From: Microcystis aeruginosa Ma_SC_T_19800800_S464
GTDB taxonomy: Bacteria; Cyanobacteriota; Cyanobacteriia; Cyanobacteriales; Microcystaceae
Direction: 5' to 3'
NCBI GenBank assembly: GCA_007095785.1
Contig: SFBL01000186.1
Location: forward strand, 1-53,050
DNA length: 53,050 nt
The position numbers and the translations under genes are program-made. The notes below the pieces were generated by a model. That model made no database searches, was not told the DNA's origin, and saw only the letters and a list, made by a program, of their open reading frames with translations. Below are positions 1 to 9,333 of the stretch, in pieces (position 1 is the first letter of the stretch; the number at the start of each line of letters is the position of its first letter).

Positions 1-143
1 TTTTTCTCTTGCCATAATAATTCTAGACAACTGAGAAGAATTATGATCTGTTGCAGGTGTAAATCACTTTCCAAGGGTGGTTCATCACTCCATAAATCGG
101 TGGGGGGACAGGTAACTTCCGGTAAAATGTCGAGAGTTGTCAT
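1..143 (-). CDS. Uma2/DUF820 family protein, N-terminal fragment (runs off the window)
   Basis: The minus strand reads open from an ATG at 143 to the window edge, giving 47 residues beginning MTTLDILPEV, with WSDEPPLESDLHLQQI further in. The PP-x-DLWSDEPPLES-x-LH pattern is, from memory, typical of the N-terminus of cyanobacterial Uma2 (DUF820) proteins, which carry a PD-(D/E)XK nuclease-like fold and exist in many copies in Microcystis; their physiological role is unsettled. The catalytic part lies outside the window, so intactness cannot be judged. It sits downstream of ribBA on the same strand, 66 bases away, and may be cotranscribed. Confidence 0.6.
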   Translation of the reverse strand, partial: MTTLDILPEVTCPPTDLWSDEPPLESDLHLQQIIILLSCLELLWQEK

Positions 144-209
144 AGTTTTTCCCCGTTATACTAGCTTTGTTTAATTATAGCTGTTACGATCTTTTCTGGT
201 CATAGAAAA

Positions 210-1886
210 CTAATTTTTTGCTGAATCACGAGTAAAACTGTAGATAATTTGGGTAGCTAATTGTGGTAATTGTGAGAAATCTTCATCGGACATTTTTTGA
301 CGATCAAGTTTCATTTGTAATCCCGTCATCGAATCGTCTCCGTCGGAAATTAAAAATTCTAAGCGTTCAATTTCCGACCAATCTTTAATGTCATTTAATA
401 TCTTGTCAATAACTAGAAGATAAGGATGGGAATGATTTTTATACCAATTACTGCCGACACCCTGACGAATATCTAAACCTAAATGTACGATCAAAGGGGC
501 GCGATCAAAAAGGGCATTGGCTACCGGTCGGGTTTCTTCTTGGAGAGATAATTGATTAGCGCGACTTAACTGCCGTAATTTCTCCAATTGATCATATCTT
601 TGCGAAATTGACGGCGGATTTTCCCCCCAACTGAGAGCGATGGTGACTAGATAGGTTTGTAAGAATAGATGTCCTAACTTTTCCGCTTTTGTAGCCAGAT
701 AATTGGAATTATAATCATTAGCCTCGATCAGCAAAGGTACTCGCTCGACTATTTCCAAACCATAGCCTTTTAATCCAGCAATTTTACGGGGATTATTGGT
801 AATTAAACGAATATTTCTCACTCCCAAATCGTTGAGCATTTGCGCTCCCATGCCGTAATCGCGCAAATCGGCGGGAAATCCTAACCTTTCGTTGGCTTCC
901 ACCGTATCTAATCCCATATCCTGTAAAGAATAGGCTTTTAGCTTATTAATTAAGCCAATTCCCCGTCCTTCCTGTCGCAGGTAAACCACCACCCCTAAAC
1001 CGTTGTTTTCAATCATTTTTAAGGCACTTTGCAACTGTTGCCGACAATCGCAACGCAAGGATCCCAAGGCATCTCCAGTCAGACATTCTGAGTGCATTCG
1101 TACCATTACAGGTTGATCACCAAAGAGAGCGAGATCGCCTTTCACAATCGCAATATGTTCGGTTTGATCTAATAAATTTCGGTAGGCATAAAGCTGAAAA
1201 GTGCCGAATTGACTGGGAAAATTACAGACCGTTTCCCGATGGACAAAGCGATCGTGTTTTAAGCGATAACTGATCAGATCGGCAATGCTAATTAACTTTA
1301 AATTATGTTGACGAGCGTATTCAAATAGTTGCGGTAAACGGGCCATGGAACCATCGGGATTTTGGATCTCACAGATAACTCCCGCCGGATACAACCCGGC
1401 TAACCGAGCCAGATCCACGGCTGCCTCCGTATGACCGGCGCGCTTTAAGACTCCACCGGCTTTAGCACGAATCGGGAAGACATGGCCAGGACGGGTGAGA
1501 TCGTCGGGACGAGTGATCGGATTAATGGCAACTTGTACGGTTTTCGCCCGATCTTCTGCTGAAATACCAGTTTTAACCCCTAAATGGGGAGCAGCATCGA
1601 TGCTAACAGTAAAAGCGGTTTGATTGCTATCGGTGTTTTTTGTCACCATCAACGGTAATTCGAGAGCATCAAGACGCTCTCCCGTCATTGCCAGACAGAT
1701 TAAACCGCGAGCTTGCACTGCCATGAAGTTAATCATATCGGGGGTGGCAAATTGGGCCGCACAGATTAGATCTCCTTCATTTTCGCGATTCTCATCATCA
1801 ACTACTACAATAGCCCGTCCGGCTTTGATTTCCCCTAAGGCAGTATCGATAGAGTCAAAAGCGCTCGAAGTGACAGTCACAGGCAT
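210..1886 (-). CDS. ribBA: Bifunctional 3,4-dihydroxy-2-butanone-4-phosphate synthase / GTP cyclohydrolase II
   Basis: Cytosolic enzyme supplying both precursors of riboflavin: ribulose 5-phosphate to the four-carbon butanone phosphate, and GTP to the diaminopyrimidine. The N-terminal RibB domain (about 1-210) carries the acidic active-site stretch DDENRENEGDL at 30-40 and the later GHTEAAVDLARLAG segment. The RibA domain (about 215-395) has the zinc-cysteine segment SECLTGDALGSLRCDC and the GTP-binding YLRQEGRGIGL. About 160 further residues follow, an extension seen in cyanobacterial RibBA and of unknown role. Length 558 aa fits the cyanobacterial form. The start is the ATG at 1886. It is downstream of the cpc operon on the same strand but separated by a hairpin terminator at 1964-2001, so it is probably transcribed on its own. 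Confidence 0.95.
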   Translation of the reverse strand: MPVTVTSSAFDSIDTALGEIKAGRAIVVVDDENRENEGDLICAAQFATPDMINFMAVQARGLICLAMTGERLDALELPLMVTKNTDSNQTAFTVSIDAAPHLGVKTGISAEDRAKTVQVAINPITRPDDLTRPGHVFPIRAKAGGVLKRAGHTEAAVDLARLAGLYPAGVICEIQNPDGSMARLPQLFEYARQHNLKLISIADLISYRLKHDRFVHRETVCNFPSQFGTFQLYAYRNLLDQTEHIAIVKGDLALFGDQPVMVRMHSECLTGDALGSLRCDCRQQLQSALKMIENNGLGVVVYLRQEGRGIGLINKLKAYSLQDMGLDTVEANERLGFPADLRDYGMGAQMLNDLGVRNIRLITNNPRKIAGLKGYGLEIVERVPLLIEANDYNSNYLATKAEKLGHLFLQTYLVTIALSWGENPPSISQRYDQLEKLRQLSRANQLSLQEETRPVANALFDRAPLIVHLGLDIRQGVGSNWYKNHSHPYLLVIDKILNDIKDWSEIERLEFLISDGDDSMTGLQMKLDRQKMSDEDFSQLPQLATQIIYSFTRDSAKN

Positions 1887-1963
1887 TAAAACGATAGAAC
1901 TATTTTCATTCTACAGGTTTGCTCGATCTGCTGAGGGTCAATTTCTGCCAGTCCCCTAGAAAG

Positions 1964-2001
1964 AAGTCTCCCGGTGAACCTGACGGCTGCCCGGGAGACT
2001 T
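1964..2001 (-). terminator. Hairpin terminator of the cpc operon
   Basis: AAGTCTCCCGG (1964-1974) pairs perfectly with CCGGGAGACTT (1991-2001) around a 16-base loop, 22 bases after the cpcC stop. On the minus strand the stem is followed by a pyrimidine-rich CTTTCT tail rather than a clean T run. It separates cpcC from ribBA. Confidence 0.7.
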
Positions 2002-2023
2002 TTAGTTATCTTAAGCTAGAAAA

Positions 2024-2902
2024 TTAGTTCAAACTAGCGGGGGTGATGCTGGCAACTTTACCACCGAGACGGTTGATCTGTTGCAGGGTGTTATTTAACT
2101 GTTCAAAGGGGACGATAATCGCTTTGCTACTGCGACGGACACGGGGATAACCCGGTTTGCTAATAGCGGCAATTTCCACGCGATAGAGCTTACCCACATC
2201 ACCATAGGCCACACTACCACCCAGAGCTTTACTGGGGGTGTTGCGTTGAGCAGAGGGACGATAGGCCCAACCATCGCTGCCACCGGAGGGACCGACTACT
2301 GCCGAAGCACCGTTTTGAGCTAATTCCACCGCTAAACGGGAGGTTTTGCCGGCAATCTGAGAGCGATCGCTGTTGGCATAACCGCGATAGAGTTGGAACA
2401 TCCGGGTAAATCCCACGGTTTTTTGACCGGGTTGGCTGGCAAAACCGCGATAGTAGGGAACGATGCTATCGCCGAAGTTTTCGGTATATTCGGCGGAATC
2501 GATGTAGGAGTCGATATCGGCCTCGAATCCTTTGTTTTCGTAGAGATCGAGGTGATAGACCACTTCCGACTCATCGTAGGGAGCGCGACCTAAAAGATGT
2601 TTGATATTAAGTTCGATGACGCGGGTTTGGAAGTTACCGTAGAAGAATTTGTTCTTATACAGTTCCGATTTGGCCACGGCGCGGACGAATTCCCGCACGG
2701 TGATCGAACCATTGCAGAGTAAGGATTCGGCACTGGTAAGGCGCTCGGAACGCATGATATAGTCATTGCCTAGCACCTGACGATAGACGGCGCGAATAAC
2801 CGCCTGTGCATCATCACGGGACCAATCGGGACGTAATTCCACGGGAGCAACCTCGCTAAAAGCGGTTGTCCCTAAACGGGAAGCTGAGGTAGTAATTGCC
2901 AC
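2024..2902 (-). CDS. cpcC: Phycobilisome rod linker polypeptide (phycocyanin-associated, CpcC type)
   Basis: Structural linker that joins phycocyanin hexamers into phycobilisome rods on the cytoplasmic face of the thylakoid. Residues about 20-150 form a PBS linker domain ([46 protein letters not shown]). Residues about 235-290 form a CpcD-like domain (YRVEIAAIS..., [17 protein letters not shown]). That two-domain order and 292 aa match the 30-33 kDa rod linker rather than the rod-core linker CpcG, which lacks the C-terminal CpcD domain. It is third in cpcB-cpcA-cpcC. The gap to cpcA holds an imperfect hairpin at 3000-3059 that could reduce read-through. No small cpcD gene follows; a terminator and ribBA come next. 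Confidence 0.95.
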   Translation of the reverse strand: MAITTSASRLGTTAFSEVAPVELRPDWSRDDAQAVIRAVYRQVLGNDYIMRSERLTSAESLLCNGSITVREFVRAVAKSELYKNKFFYGNFQTRVIELNIKHLLGRAPYDESEVVYHLDLYENKGFEADIDSYIDSAEYTENFGDSIVPYYRGFASQPGQKTVGFTRMFQLYRGYANSDRSQIAGKTSRLAVELAQNGASAVVGPSGGSDGWAYRPSAQRNTPSKALGGSVAYGDVGKLYRVEIAAISKPGYPRVRRSSKAIIVPFEQLNNTLQQINRLGGKVASITPASLN

Positions 2903-2999
2903 TAAAGTTCTCCTACAAAAAAATGATCGTTTTCTGACCCCTCAAAACCAGGGGAGGATCAGTTCGATTATCTGGCCGCCTTGACGATGGATATAACAA

Positions 3000-3059
3000 G
3001 GTCTGGAAGAACAGGTGATTGCTAACCCTTTTGCTAACAACCTCCTGTCTTTCCAGACC
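3000..3059 (-). promoter_or_regulatory. Intercistronic hairpin between cpcA and cpcC (attenuator candidate)
   Basis: GGTCTGGAAGAACAGG (3000-3015) pairs with CCTGTCTTTCCAGACC (3044-3059) with two mismatches in 16, starting 20 bases after the cpcA stop. There is no T run, so it may be a partial terminator or an RNA-stabilising 3' end of the cpcBA message. Either would fit the need for far more phycocyanin than linker; the function is inferred. Confidence 0.55.
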
Positions 3060-3078
3060 AGTAGTTTTTTTGATCGGA

Positions 3079-3567
3079 CTAGCTGAGAGCGTTGATCGCG
3101 TAGTCGATATAGGAGTTGGCTTCTACCGCGGGGTCGCCACTTAAACCATGGTTGGCTTTGATATATTTGAGAGCTTCGATGTACCAGCTAGGAGACAGGT
3201 CGAAGGTGCGGTTGATTTCGTCGATACCAGCGATGAGGTACTCGTCCATCGGACCGGTTCCACCAGCAACTAAGCAGTAGGTCACCATGCGGAGGTAGTA
3301 ACCGATGTCACGAGCGCATTTTTCTTTACCGCGTTGGTCTGCCGCAAAGTTAGCCCCTTGCATTTGGGTGGTGTAGGGGTACTTGTTGTACACGGCTTGA
3401 GCAGCGCCAGAGATCAAAGAACTGGCTTTTTCGGTCAACACTTTAGCGGCGCTGAGGCCAGCAGAAGCTTGACGAAAACGACCGAAAGCAGTTTGGATTT
3501 CGGTGCTGCTTAAGAAACGACCTTGAGAATCAGCGGCTGCTACGGCTTCGGTAAGGGGGGTTTTCAT
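3079..3567 (-). CDS. cpcA: C-phycocyanin alpha subunit
   Basis: Light-harvesting biliprotein that pairs with CpcB into trimers and hexamers in phycobilisome rods. The 162-aa length is exact for the family. Chromophore attachment Cys84 is present in [14 protein letters not shown], and the globin-like helices and terminal [10 protein letters not shown] are intact. It lies 66 bases downstream of cpcB; this intergenic spacer is the region widely used for cyanobacterial strain typing. A GGGAGATACC stretch supplies a ribosome-binding site just before the ATG. Confidence 0.98.
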   Translation of the reverse strand: MKTPLTEAVAAADSQGRFLSSTEIQTAFGRFRQASAGLSAAKVLTEKASSLISGAAQAVYNKYPYTTQMQGANFAADQRGKEKCARDIGYYLRMVTYCLVAGGTGPMDEYLIAGIDEINRTFDLSPSWYIEALKYIKANHGLSGDPAVEANSYIDYAINALS

Positions 3568-3633
3568 TGTTTGGTATCTCCCAATAATCTTGCAATAAGT
3601 TTCCTACGGTTTAATTGAGACTAGCCCCAGGGA

Positions 3634-4152
3634 CTAGGCGACAGCAGCGGCGGCGCGGTCGAAGTAGCTGGCAATTTCAGACATTAAAGCACTGCAATCG
3701 CCGGGGGTGATACCGTTGCGATCGTTAGCAATGGATAAAGCAGCTTCTTTCATTTTGCTTACGCCAGCAGCTACGGAAGCTCCAGGTACTCCTAAAGCTA
3801 CATAGGTTTCGCGAAGACCATTTAAGCAACGATCATCGAGAACACTGCCGTCGCCAGAGAAGGTAGCGTAGGTAACATAACGCAAGATGATTTCCATGTC
3901 GCGTAAGCAAGCGGCCATACGACGGCTGGTGTAGGCATTACCACCGGGGGTGATCAGTTGGGGCTGTTCAGCGAACAGGCTACGAGCGGCGTTGGCAACG
4001 ATGGTGGAAGCGTTACTGGTGATCCGGTTAACAGAGTCCATCCGTTTGTTGCTGTCGGCAACCATGGCGCTAAGAGCGTCTAGTTGGGAAGAGCTTAAAT
4101 ATTCGCCGCGAGCATCAGCTTGGGATACTACCCGGGTGAATGCGTCAAACAT
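3634..4152 (-). CDS. cpcB: C-phycocyanin beta subunit
   Basis: Beta biliprotein of phycocyanin, first gene of the cpcBAC operon. 172 aa, the usual length. Both phycocyanobilin sites are visible: Cys82 (AACLRDMEI) and Cys153 (GDCSALM). Asn72, normally methylated, sits in GGNAYTS. The start is supported by AGGAGA upstream. The 5' region (4153 to about 4400) has no gene on this strand, consistent with the long leader known for cyanobacterial cpc promoters. Confidence 0.98.
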   Translation of the reverse strand: MFDAFTRVVSQADARGEYLSSSQLDALSAMVADSNKRMDSVNRITSNASTIVANAARSLFAEQPQLITPGGNAYTSRRMAACLRDMEIILRYVTYATFSGDGSVLDDRCLNGLRETYVALGVPGASVAAGVSKMKEAALSIANDRNGITPGDCSALMSEIASYFDRAAAAVA

Positions 4153-4884
4153 TGTGACAATCTCCTAAATTTAAATGGGATTTGCTTGCAATTAAATGGT
4201 TTTCCCTCTTAAGGGATTTCACGGTGAGTCTGGACTAGCCTTGACCGCGATTGTTGCGATTTACTTTAAGAAACCTGAAAAAACTTCATGGCCCTCTCAT
4301 AAATCACTTAAGGAGGTTAAACAAGTATCCAGCTTAACTTTTGTCTGTTATCTTGGCCCCTCAAGTTAAATTTATACACTGCTGTCGAAACTTTGTTTGT
4401 TACATATTATTAAGTTTTTTGCTGTCTTTTTGTAACGGTCACTTAACAATGACTCGATCGAGTTGGTCATCAATTCCTGACATGGCTCAAAGCCTCTCAC
4501 CGTCGGGAAATCAGAGACAGCAAGGCTTTAAGGGTATAAAGGGCAGCAAGATAAAAATTTTAAGTTTTTTTTAATATTTCCCCGCTTTCCCTTCCCCTCT
4601 TGCCCAAGGATCGCCCTTTCCAGCCCTGAAATATGATGAAGTTTTGTAAAGAAGGGTGTAGGGTGTGGGGTGTGGGGAGGGGGAATTATGAATTATGAAG
4701 TGGGGAAGTGGGGAGGGGGAATTATGAATTATGAATTATGAAGTGGGGAAGTGGGGAAGCTGTCTCATCACCCTAAAACCCTAACACCCTAACACCCTAA
4801 CACCCCAAAACCCTATCTCCTGACGACCGCCTCTTGAAGTTAAACTAGAAACCAGTGACCAAAAAAACTAGCCGTCCGAACCCG
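4153..4884. other. Gene-free interval: cpc upstream region and repeats
   Basis: The left part (about 4153-4450) should hold the leader and promoter of cpcB on the minus strand; a GTATAAATTT stretch near 4368-4377 read on the minus strand is a possible -10, but I could not fix a -35. A 77-codon frame on the plus strand at 4341-4574 looks like noise. From 4653 on the interval is a low-complexity G-rich then C-rich repeat. Confidence 0.5.
4653..4820. repeat. G-rich/C-rich dispersed intergenic repeat, copy 1
   Basis: Runs of GGGTGT and TGGGGAAG, with two blocks of GGGGGAATTATGAATTATGA inserted, are followed by CCCTAACA repeated head to tail. The two halves are roughly complementary and could fold back. 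The same architecture recurs at 31250-31360 and 49415-49544. Confidence 0.7.
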
Positions 4885-6108
4885 ATGATTTCCTCCTTTC
4901 CCGTTCCTAATAGCTTAAATTGCCCTCAAATTCGCCTTGCTATTCGTTCACTGCAGCCGCAATTAGTCCACTGGCGCCGACAAATACACCAAAAACCAGA
5001 ACTAGGCTTTCAAGAACATCTCACCGCCTCCTTAATCAGTCAAACCCTGACTAAATATGGAATTGACCATCAAACCGGCATCGCTGGCACCGGAATTGTC
5101 GCCACTATCGAAGGCAGTCAACCGGGGCCAGTTTTGGCCCTGCGGGCCGATATGGATGCACTACCGATCGCCGAAGAAAACCAAGTCCCCTATCGTTCCC
5201 AACATCCGGGCCAAATGCACGCCTGTGGTCACGATGGTCACACAGCCATCGCCCTCGGCACAGCAGTTTACATAGCACAAACCCGTCACGATGTCAAGGG
5301 GATCGTAAAAATTATTTTCCAACCCGCCGAAGAGGGGCCGGGGGGTGCGAAACCGATGATCGAAGCGGGGGTGCTGAAAAATCCCGACGTGGAGGGAATT
5401 ATCGGGCTACACCTCTGGAATAATCTGCCCTTAGGGACAGTGGGCGTAAAAAATGGTCCTTTGATGGCGGCGGTGGAATGTTTCGATCTCCAGATTCAAG
5501 GCCGGGGCGGCCACGGAGCAATTCCCCATCAAACCGTCGATTCACTACTGGTGGCAGCCCAAATCGTCAACGCCTTGCAAACCATCGTCGCCCGCAACCT
5601 CAACCCCCTCGATGCTGCCGTGGTGACTGTGGGTAAATTAGCAGCGGGAACCGCTAGAAACGTGATCGCCGATAGTGCTAATCTCAGTGGGACAGTGCGC
5701 TATTTCAATCCCCAGTTAGGGGGCTATTTCCGACAACGGATGGAAGAAATCATCGCGGGCATCTGCCAAAGTCAGGGGGCTAGTTATAAATTCGATTACT
5801 GGCAATTGTATCCCCCGGTAATTAATCATGATCAGATGGCGGAATTAGTGCGCTCCATCGCCGCACAAGTAGTGGAAACCCCGGCCGGAATCGTTCCCGA
5901 ATGTCAAACTATGGGAGGGGAAGATATGTCCTTCTTTTTACAGGAAGTACCGGGCTGTTATTTCTTCTTGGGGTCTGCCAATCCCGAATTAGGATTAGCC
6001 TATCCCCACCATCATCCCCGCTTTGATTTTGATGAATCGGTGTTAGCGATGGGAGTCGAGATTTTTGTCCGTTGCGTCGAAAAATTCTGTAATTCTAAGA
6101 CTTTCTAG
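4885..6108 (+). CDS. M20 family amidohydrolase (N-acyl-L-amino acid / IAA-conjugate hydrolase type)
   Basis: Metal-dependent hydrolase of the M20D group that includes hippurate hydrolase, aminoacylases and plant auxin-conjugate hydrolases; it releases amino acids from N-acyl conjugates, with the exact substrate unknown. Seen here: ELGFQE near the start, DMDALPI, the metal-site cluster HACGHDGHTA, catalytic PAEEGPGGA, GRGGHGAIPH in the dimerisation domain and GGEDMSFF near the end. Size, about 407 aa, is normal. An upstream in-frame GTG at 4855 would add ten residues; I chose the ATG at 4885 because homologues I remember begin near this MxSxFPxP segment, but neither start has a clear ribosome-binding site. 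It is followed 79 bases later by argB; they may share a transcript. Confidence 0.88.
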   Translation: MISSFPVPNSLNCPQIRLAIRSLQPQLVHWRRQIHQKPELGFQEHLTASLISQTLTKYGIDHQTGIAGTGIVATIEGSQPGPVLALRADMDALPIAEENQVPYRSQHPGQMHACGHDGHTAIALGTAVYIAQTRHDVKGIVKIIFQPAEEGPGGAKPMIEAGVLKNPDVEGIIGLHLWNNLPLGTVGVKNGPLMAAVECFDLQIQGRGGHGAIPHQTVDSLLVAAQIVNALQTIVARNLNPLDAAVVTVGKLAAGTARNVIADSANLSGTVRYFNPQLGGYFRQRMEEIIAGICQSQGASYKFDYWQLYPPVINHDQMAELVRSIAAQVVETPAGIVPECQTMGGEDMSFFLQEVPGCYFFLGSANPELGLAYPHHHPRFDFDESVLAMGVEIFVRCVEKFCNSKTF

Positions 6109-6166
6109 CAATCGGTTCAAGGTGAACAGTTTTTGTCAAACCCGAAACCGCTAAACTGATCACTGA

Positions 6167-7075
<909 letters not shown>

Positions 7076-7149
7076 TAGTAATTACCGTACTTTGGCTCAA
7101 AAAGACTTGCCTAAAACCAGGGATATGGTGTACAAGTAAGTTAATAAAT

Positions 7150-7212
7150 GCGCTTCTCGATCCCTTGTAATGGCAAAAGTCTTAGTCTTGAGTTAGTTTA
7201 GTCGGGAAGCGC
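7150..7212 (+). other. Long-range inverted repeat in the leader of a small gene
   Basis: GCGCTTCTCGA (7150-7160) and TCGGGAAGCGC (7202-7212) pair over 11 bases, with one G-T wobble, enclosing about 40 bases. It ends 31 bases before the ATG at 7244. It could be an RNA leader structure or a short repeat; I recognise no known riboswitch. Confidence 0.3.
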
Positions 7213-7243
7213 AAAATCTGAAGTATTCATAGCAATTGAATTT

Positions 7244-7465
7244 ATGACCAAACAAGCTGTAGCTCACCCGATGGTGAAGTTTCAACGCAAGGTTAGCAAG
7301 TGGATAGATGCAAAAGTAGTCAAACCTAGTGATAGTATCTGGAAATTGGCTCTTTTATACGGAGATGAGTGGACATACTGGAAGCAAGAGTTACTCGATT
7401 TCGGTTTCTCCATGCAAGACCCTCTCAGTGAAGTGGTAGCGGTAGAAGCTTGGGACGAAGAATAA
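7244..7465 (+). CDS. Small acidic hypothetical protein, 73 aa
   Basis: I do not recognise a named family. The protein is soluble, with a basic N-terminal third (VKFQRKVSKW) and an acidic C-terminus (VAVEAWDEE), and a central WKLALLYGDEWTYWKQE segment rich in tryptophan and tyrosine. It has normal codon use for the window and a clear gap on each side, and it does not overlap a better gene, so it is likely real and probably a lineage-conserved cyanobacterial protein. The gap before it contains an inverted repeat at 7150-7212. The next gene starts 43 bases after its stop. Confidence 0.6.
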   Translation: MTKQAVAHPMVKFQRKVSKWIDAKVVKPSDSIWKLALLYGDEWTYWKQELLDFGFSMQDPLSEVVAVEAWDEE

Positions 7466-7508
7466 GCGACCATCGACTGAAAAGCGGCTTTCTACTAGGA
7501 CTATCGCC

Positions 7509-8729
7509 ATGGGATTAAATCCGATTATCCTTTCCGCTCTGGTTATCTTATCCTTCAGTACCAGTTGTTCTCCCCAGACCGAAACCCAACCACTGCCACC
7601 GGCGGCCCGTACTACCACCGTCAACGTCACCACGGCTAAACCAGCAACCAGCGGAGGCAATCTCGATTACACGGGAACTACCCGACCTTTGAGAGTCGTT
7701 TCTCTGCGATCGCAAGCCCCTGGGCAGTTACGCAATCTCGTCGTTGATGTGGGAGATGAGGTGCAATTAGGGCAAATCCTCGCTCGTGTTGATGATCGTC
7801 TCCTTGCCACCGTTGTCCGAGAAGAAAAGGCTGCCCTATCGTCTCTAGAAGCGGAATTAGCTCGGGCGAGAATTGAAGTCAGTAACGCTGAAATTGAAGT
7901 GGAGCGCCTACAACTACAGTACCAACAGGCCAAAAATGATGCCGAGCGCCTGCAAAAATTAGCCCTAGAAGGGGCGATTCCCCTACAACAGGGCGAAACA
8001 GCCCAAACTGCGGCGGCAGTGGCTTTAAAAGCCGTTAATAGTGCCAGATCGAGAATTAAAGTCGAGGAACAGGTGGTGGCGGGAATTATCGGCAGAATTG
8101 CCGCCCAAAAATCGGTCATCGCTCAGGAACAACAACGTCAGGCCTACGCTACTCTTAAATCACCAGCGACGGGGATAGTTATCGAAAAACTGAAAGAGCC
8201 GGGGGATTTAGTCAGTATCGGCGATGAAGTACTCAAAATTGGCGATTTTCAGCAGGTCAAGGTGGTGGTGTTATTATCGGAATTGGATTTAAAAACGATT
8301 AATTTAGGACAAACGGTTAATGTCAGCCTTGATGCTTTCGGTGAGAGAAATTTTTCTGGTCGCATCACGAGGATTTTTCCCCTCAGCCAAGGCACGGCCC
8401 GGCGGATTCCAGTGGAGATTAATCTACCCAATAAGGATGGTTTAATTAAAGGGGGATTATTAGCCCGGGTGCGGTTTAATAATAATTCTGCTGCGCAGGT
8501 GATTGTTCCGGAAACAGCAATTGTCAGTCAAGGGGAGTCCGCGGCAATTTTCGTCCTTTCCGAGGAGAACTCGCAAGTAGAAAAACGTCCCGTTCGTCTC
8601 GGTCAAGCGCTTGACGGTCAAGTAGAAATTATCACTGGACTTGAACTGGGGGAGCGTTTCGTCGTTAATAGTAGTAAACCTTTGCAAAATGGTGAAAAAG
8701 TCCGCGTCAGTATCCTGAGTAATCCTTGA
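7509..8729 (+). CDS. Efflux pump periplasmic adaptor (RND-type membrane fusion protein), no pump gene adjacent
   Basis: Membrane fusion proteins bridge an inner-membrane RND or ABC transporter to an outer-membrane channel. The 406-aa protein has an N-terminal hydrophobic segment ending in STSCSPQ, which may be a lipoprotein signal though the lipobox is poor. A barrel-sandwich half follows (LRSQAPGQLRNLVVDVGDEVQLGQIL), then a long coiled-coil hairpin (about 100-215), the second half (ATLKSPATGIVIEKLKEPGDLVSIGDEV) and beta-barrel plus membrane-proximal domains to the end. Adaptors of this type normally precede a gene of about 1,000 codons for the pump. Here the stop is followed directly by a hicB remnant, so the pump is missing or elsewhere. 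Confidence 0.85.
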   Translation: MGLNPIILSALVILSFSTSCSPQTETQPLPPAARTTTVNVTTAKPATSGGNLDYTGTTRPLRVVSLRSQAPGQLRNLVVDVGDEVQLGQILARVDDRLLATVVREEKAALSSLEAELARARIEVSNAEIEVERLQLQYQQAKNDAERLQKLALEGAIPLQQGETAQTAAAVALKAVNSARSRIKVEEQVVAGIIGRIAAQKSVIAQEQQRQAYATLKSPATGIVIEKLKEPGDLVSIGDEVLKIGDFQQVKVVVLLSELDLKTINLGQTVNVSLDAFGERNFSGRITRIFPLSQGTARRIPVEINLPNKDGLIKGGLLARVRFNNNSAAQVIVPETAIVSQGESAAIFVLSEENSQVEKRPVRLGQALDGQVEIITGLELGERFVVNSSKPLQNGEKVRVSILSNP

Positions 8730-8730
8730 G

Positions 8731-8913
8731 CGAACCATTGGAGATACCTTTGAAGAGGTTCAGGAAAATATTAAAGAAGCGATTGAATTTTACCTTGAAG
8801 TTTTGCAAGAATGCGGGGAAACCATTCCAGAACCCACAACTAAAGTCGGATTGGTTGGAGTGGCTGCAGGAGGGTTCTTACCCACTACCCAAAAACTGCT
8901 GGGGTTTCACTGA
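8731..8913 (+). pseudogene. hicB antitoxin remnant (N-terminally truncated)
   Basis: Starting two bases after the adaptor stop, the frame beginning at 8731 reads RTIGDTFEEVQENIKEAIEF and then YLEVLQECGETIPEPTTKVG before a TGA at 8911-8913. The GDT-x-EEA/V-x-x-NIKEAIE-x-YLE-x-L-x-E-x-G-x-x-IPEP pattern is the hallmark of the HicB antitoxin partial-RNase-H fold. The first 25-30 residues and any start codon are absent and no hicA is visible, so this is a relic. The ATG-less frame runs straight out of the adaptor gene, which suggests a deletion junction here. Confidence 0.7.
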
Positions 8914-8970
8914 AGAAGAATAAGGGCGGCCCAATCAGCTAGGATTGAAGGGGCAATCGCACCGGTTTTC

Positions 8971-9234
8971 TTGCTCTTTTTTCTCATAAATTTAATTTTC
9001 GCACAGGTCTATTCCTTAAGACTAGCTATCATTGCCGGAACCCTAACCTATTTTTTAGTTTTTACGTCAGGAGTGAACCGGGATAACATTCAAATCATGA
9101 CACAAGTGAGTCAAGCTTTACAGTCTGATGCCAATGGTAATAATCCGAAAAAACTTCTTGTTAGTAATGATAATTGGACTATCTCCCCTGATCTTTATGG
9201 TCAATTATTGCCAGAAATAACCAAAATAAAGTAA
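8971..9234 (+). CDS. Hypothetical membrane protein, probably 5'-truncated
   Basis: The frame is open from 8914 to 9234 without an ATG near its start; the first usable start is a TTG at 8971. Upstream in the same frame, SARIEGAIAPVFLLFFLINL looks like continuing coding sequence, so the true N-terminus has probably been lost together with hicB. Two hydrophobic segments (LLFFLINLIFAQVYSL and LAIIAGTLTYFLVFTSGV) suggest two membrane helices, followed by a soluble tail of about 55 residues. The family is not named with confidence. It could be a non-functional remnant. Confidence 0.4.
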   Translation: MLFFLINLIFAQVYSLRLAIIAGTLTYFLVFTSGVNRDNIQIMTQVSQALQSDANGNNPKKLLVSNDNWTISPDLYGQLLPEITKIK

Positions 9235-9333
9235 TTTCTTGCCATCCCCTTGAATATTTTCTCGATCGAGCGGCTTTTCAGTCCCCAAAATCCTTACAAT
9301 AGGAGATGAAGATAGCCTGAAAAGTTGGAGAAC

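Noticed and set aside
1624-1959. 111-codon plus-strand frame
   Set aside because: It lies antisense within ribBA, whose motifs are unambiguous.
4341-4574. 77-codon plus-strand frame upstream of cpcB
   Set aside because: Low-complexity translation with no family resemblance, and it overlaps the expected cpc promoter region.
8726-8923. 65-codon plus-strand frame after the RND adaptor
   Set aside because: The hicB-like sequence is in a different frame of the same DNA; this one is its shadow.
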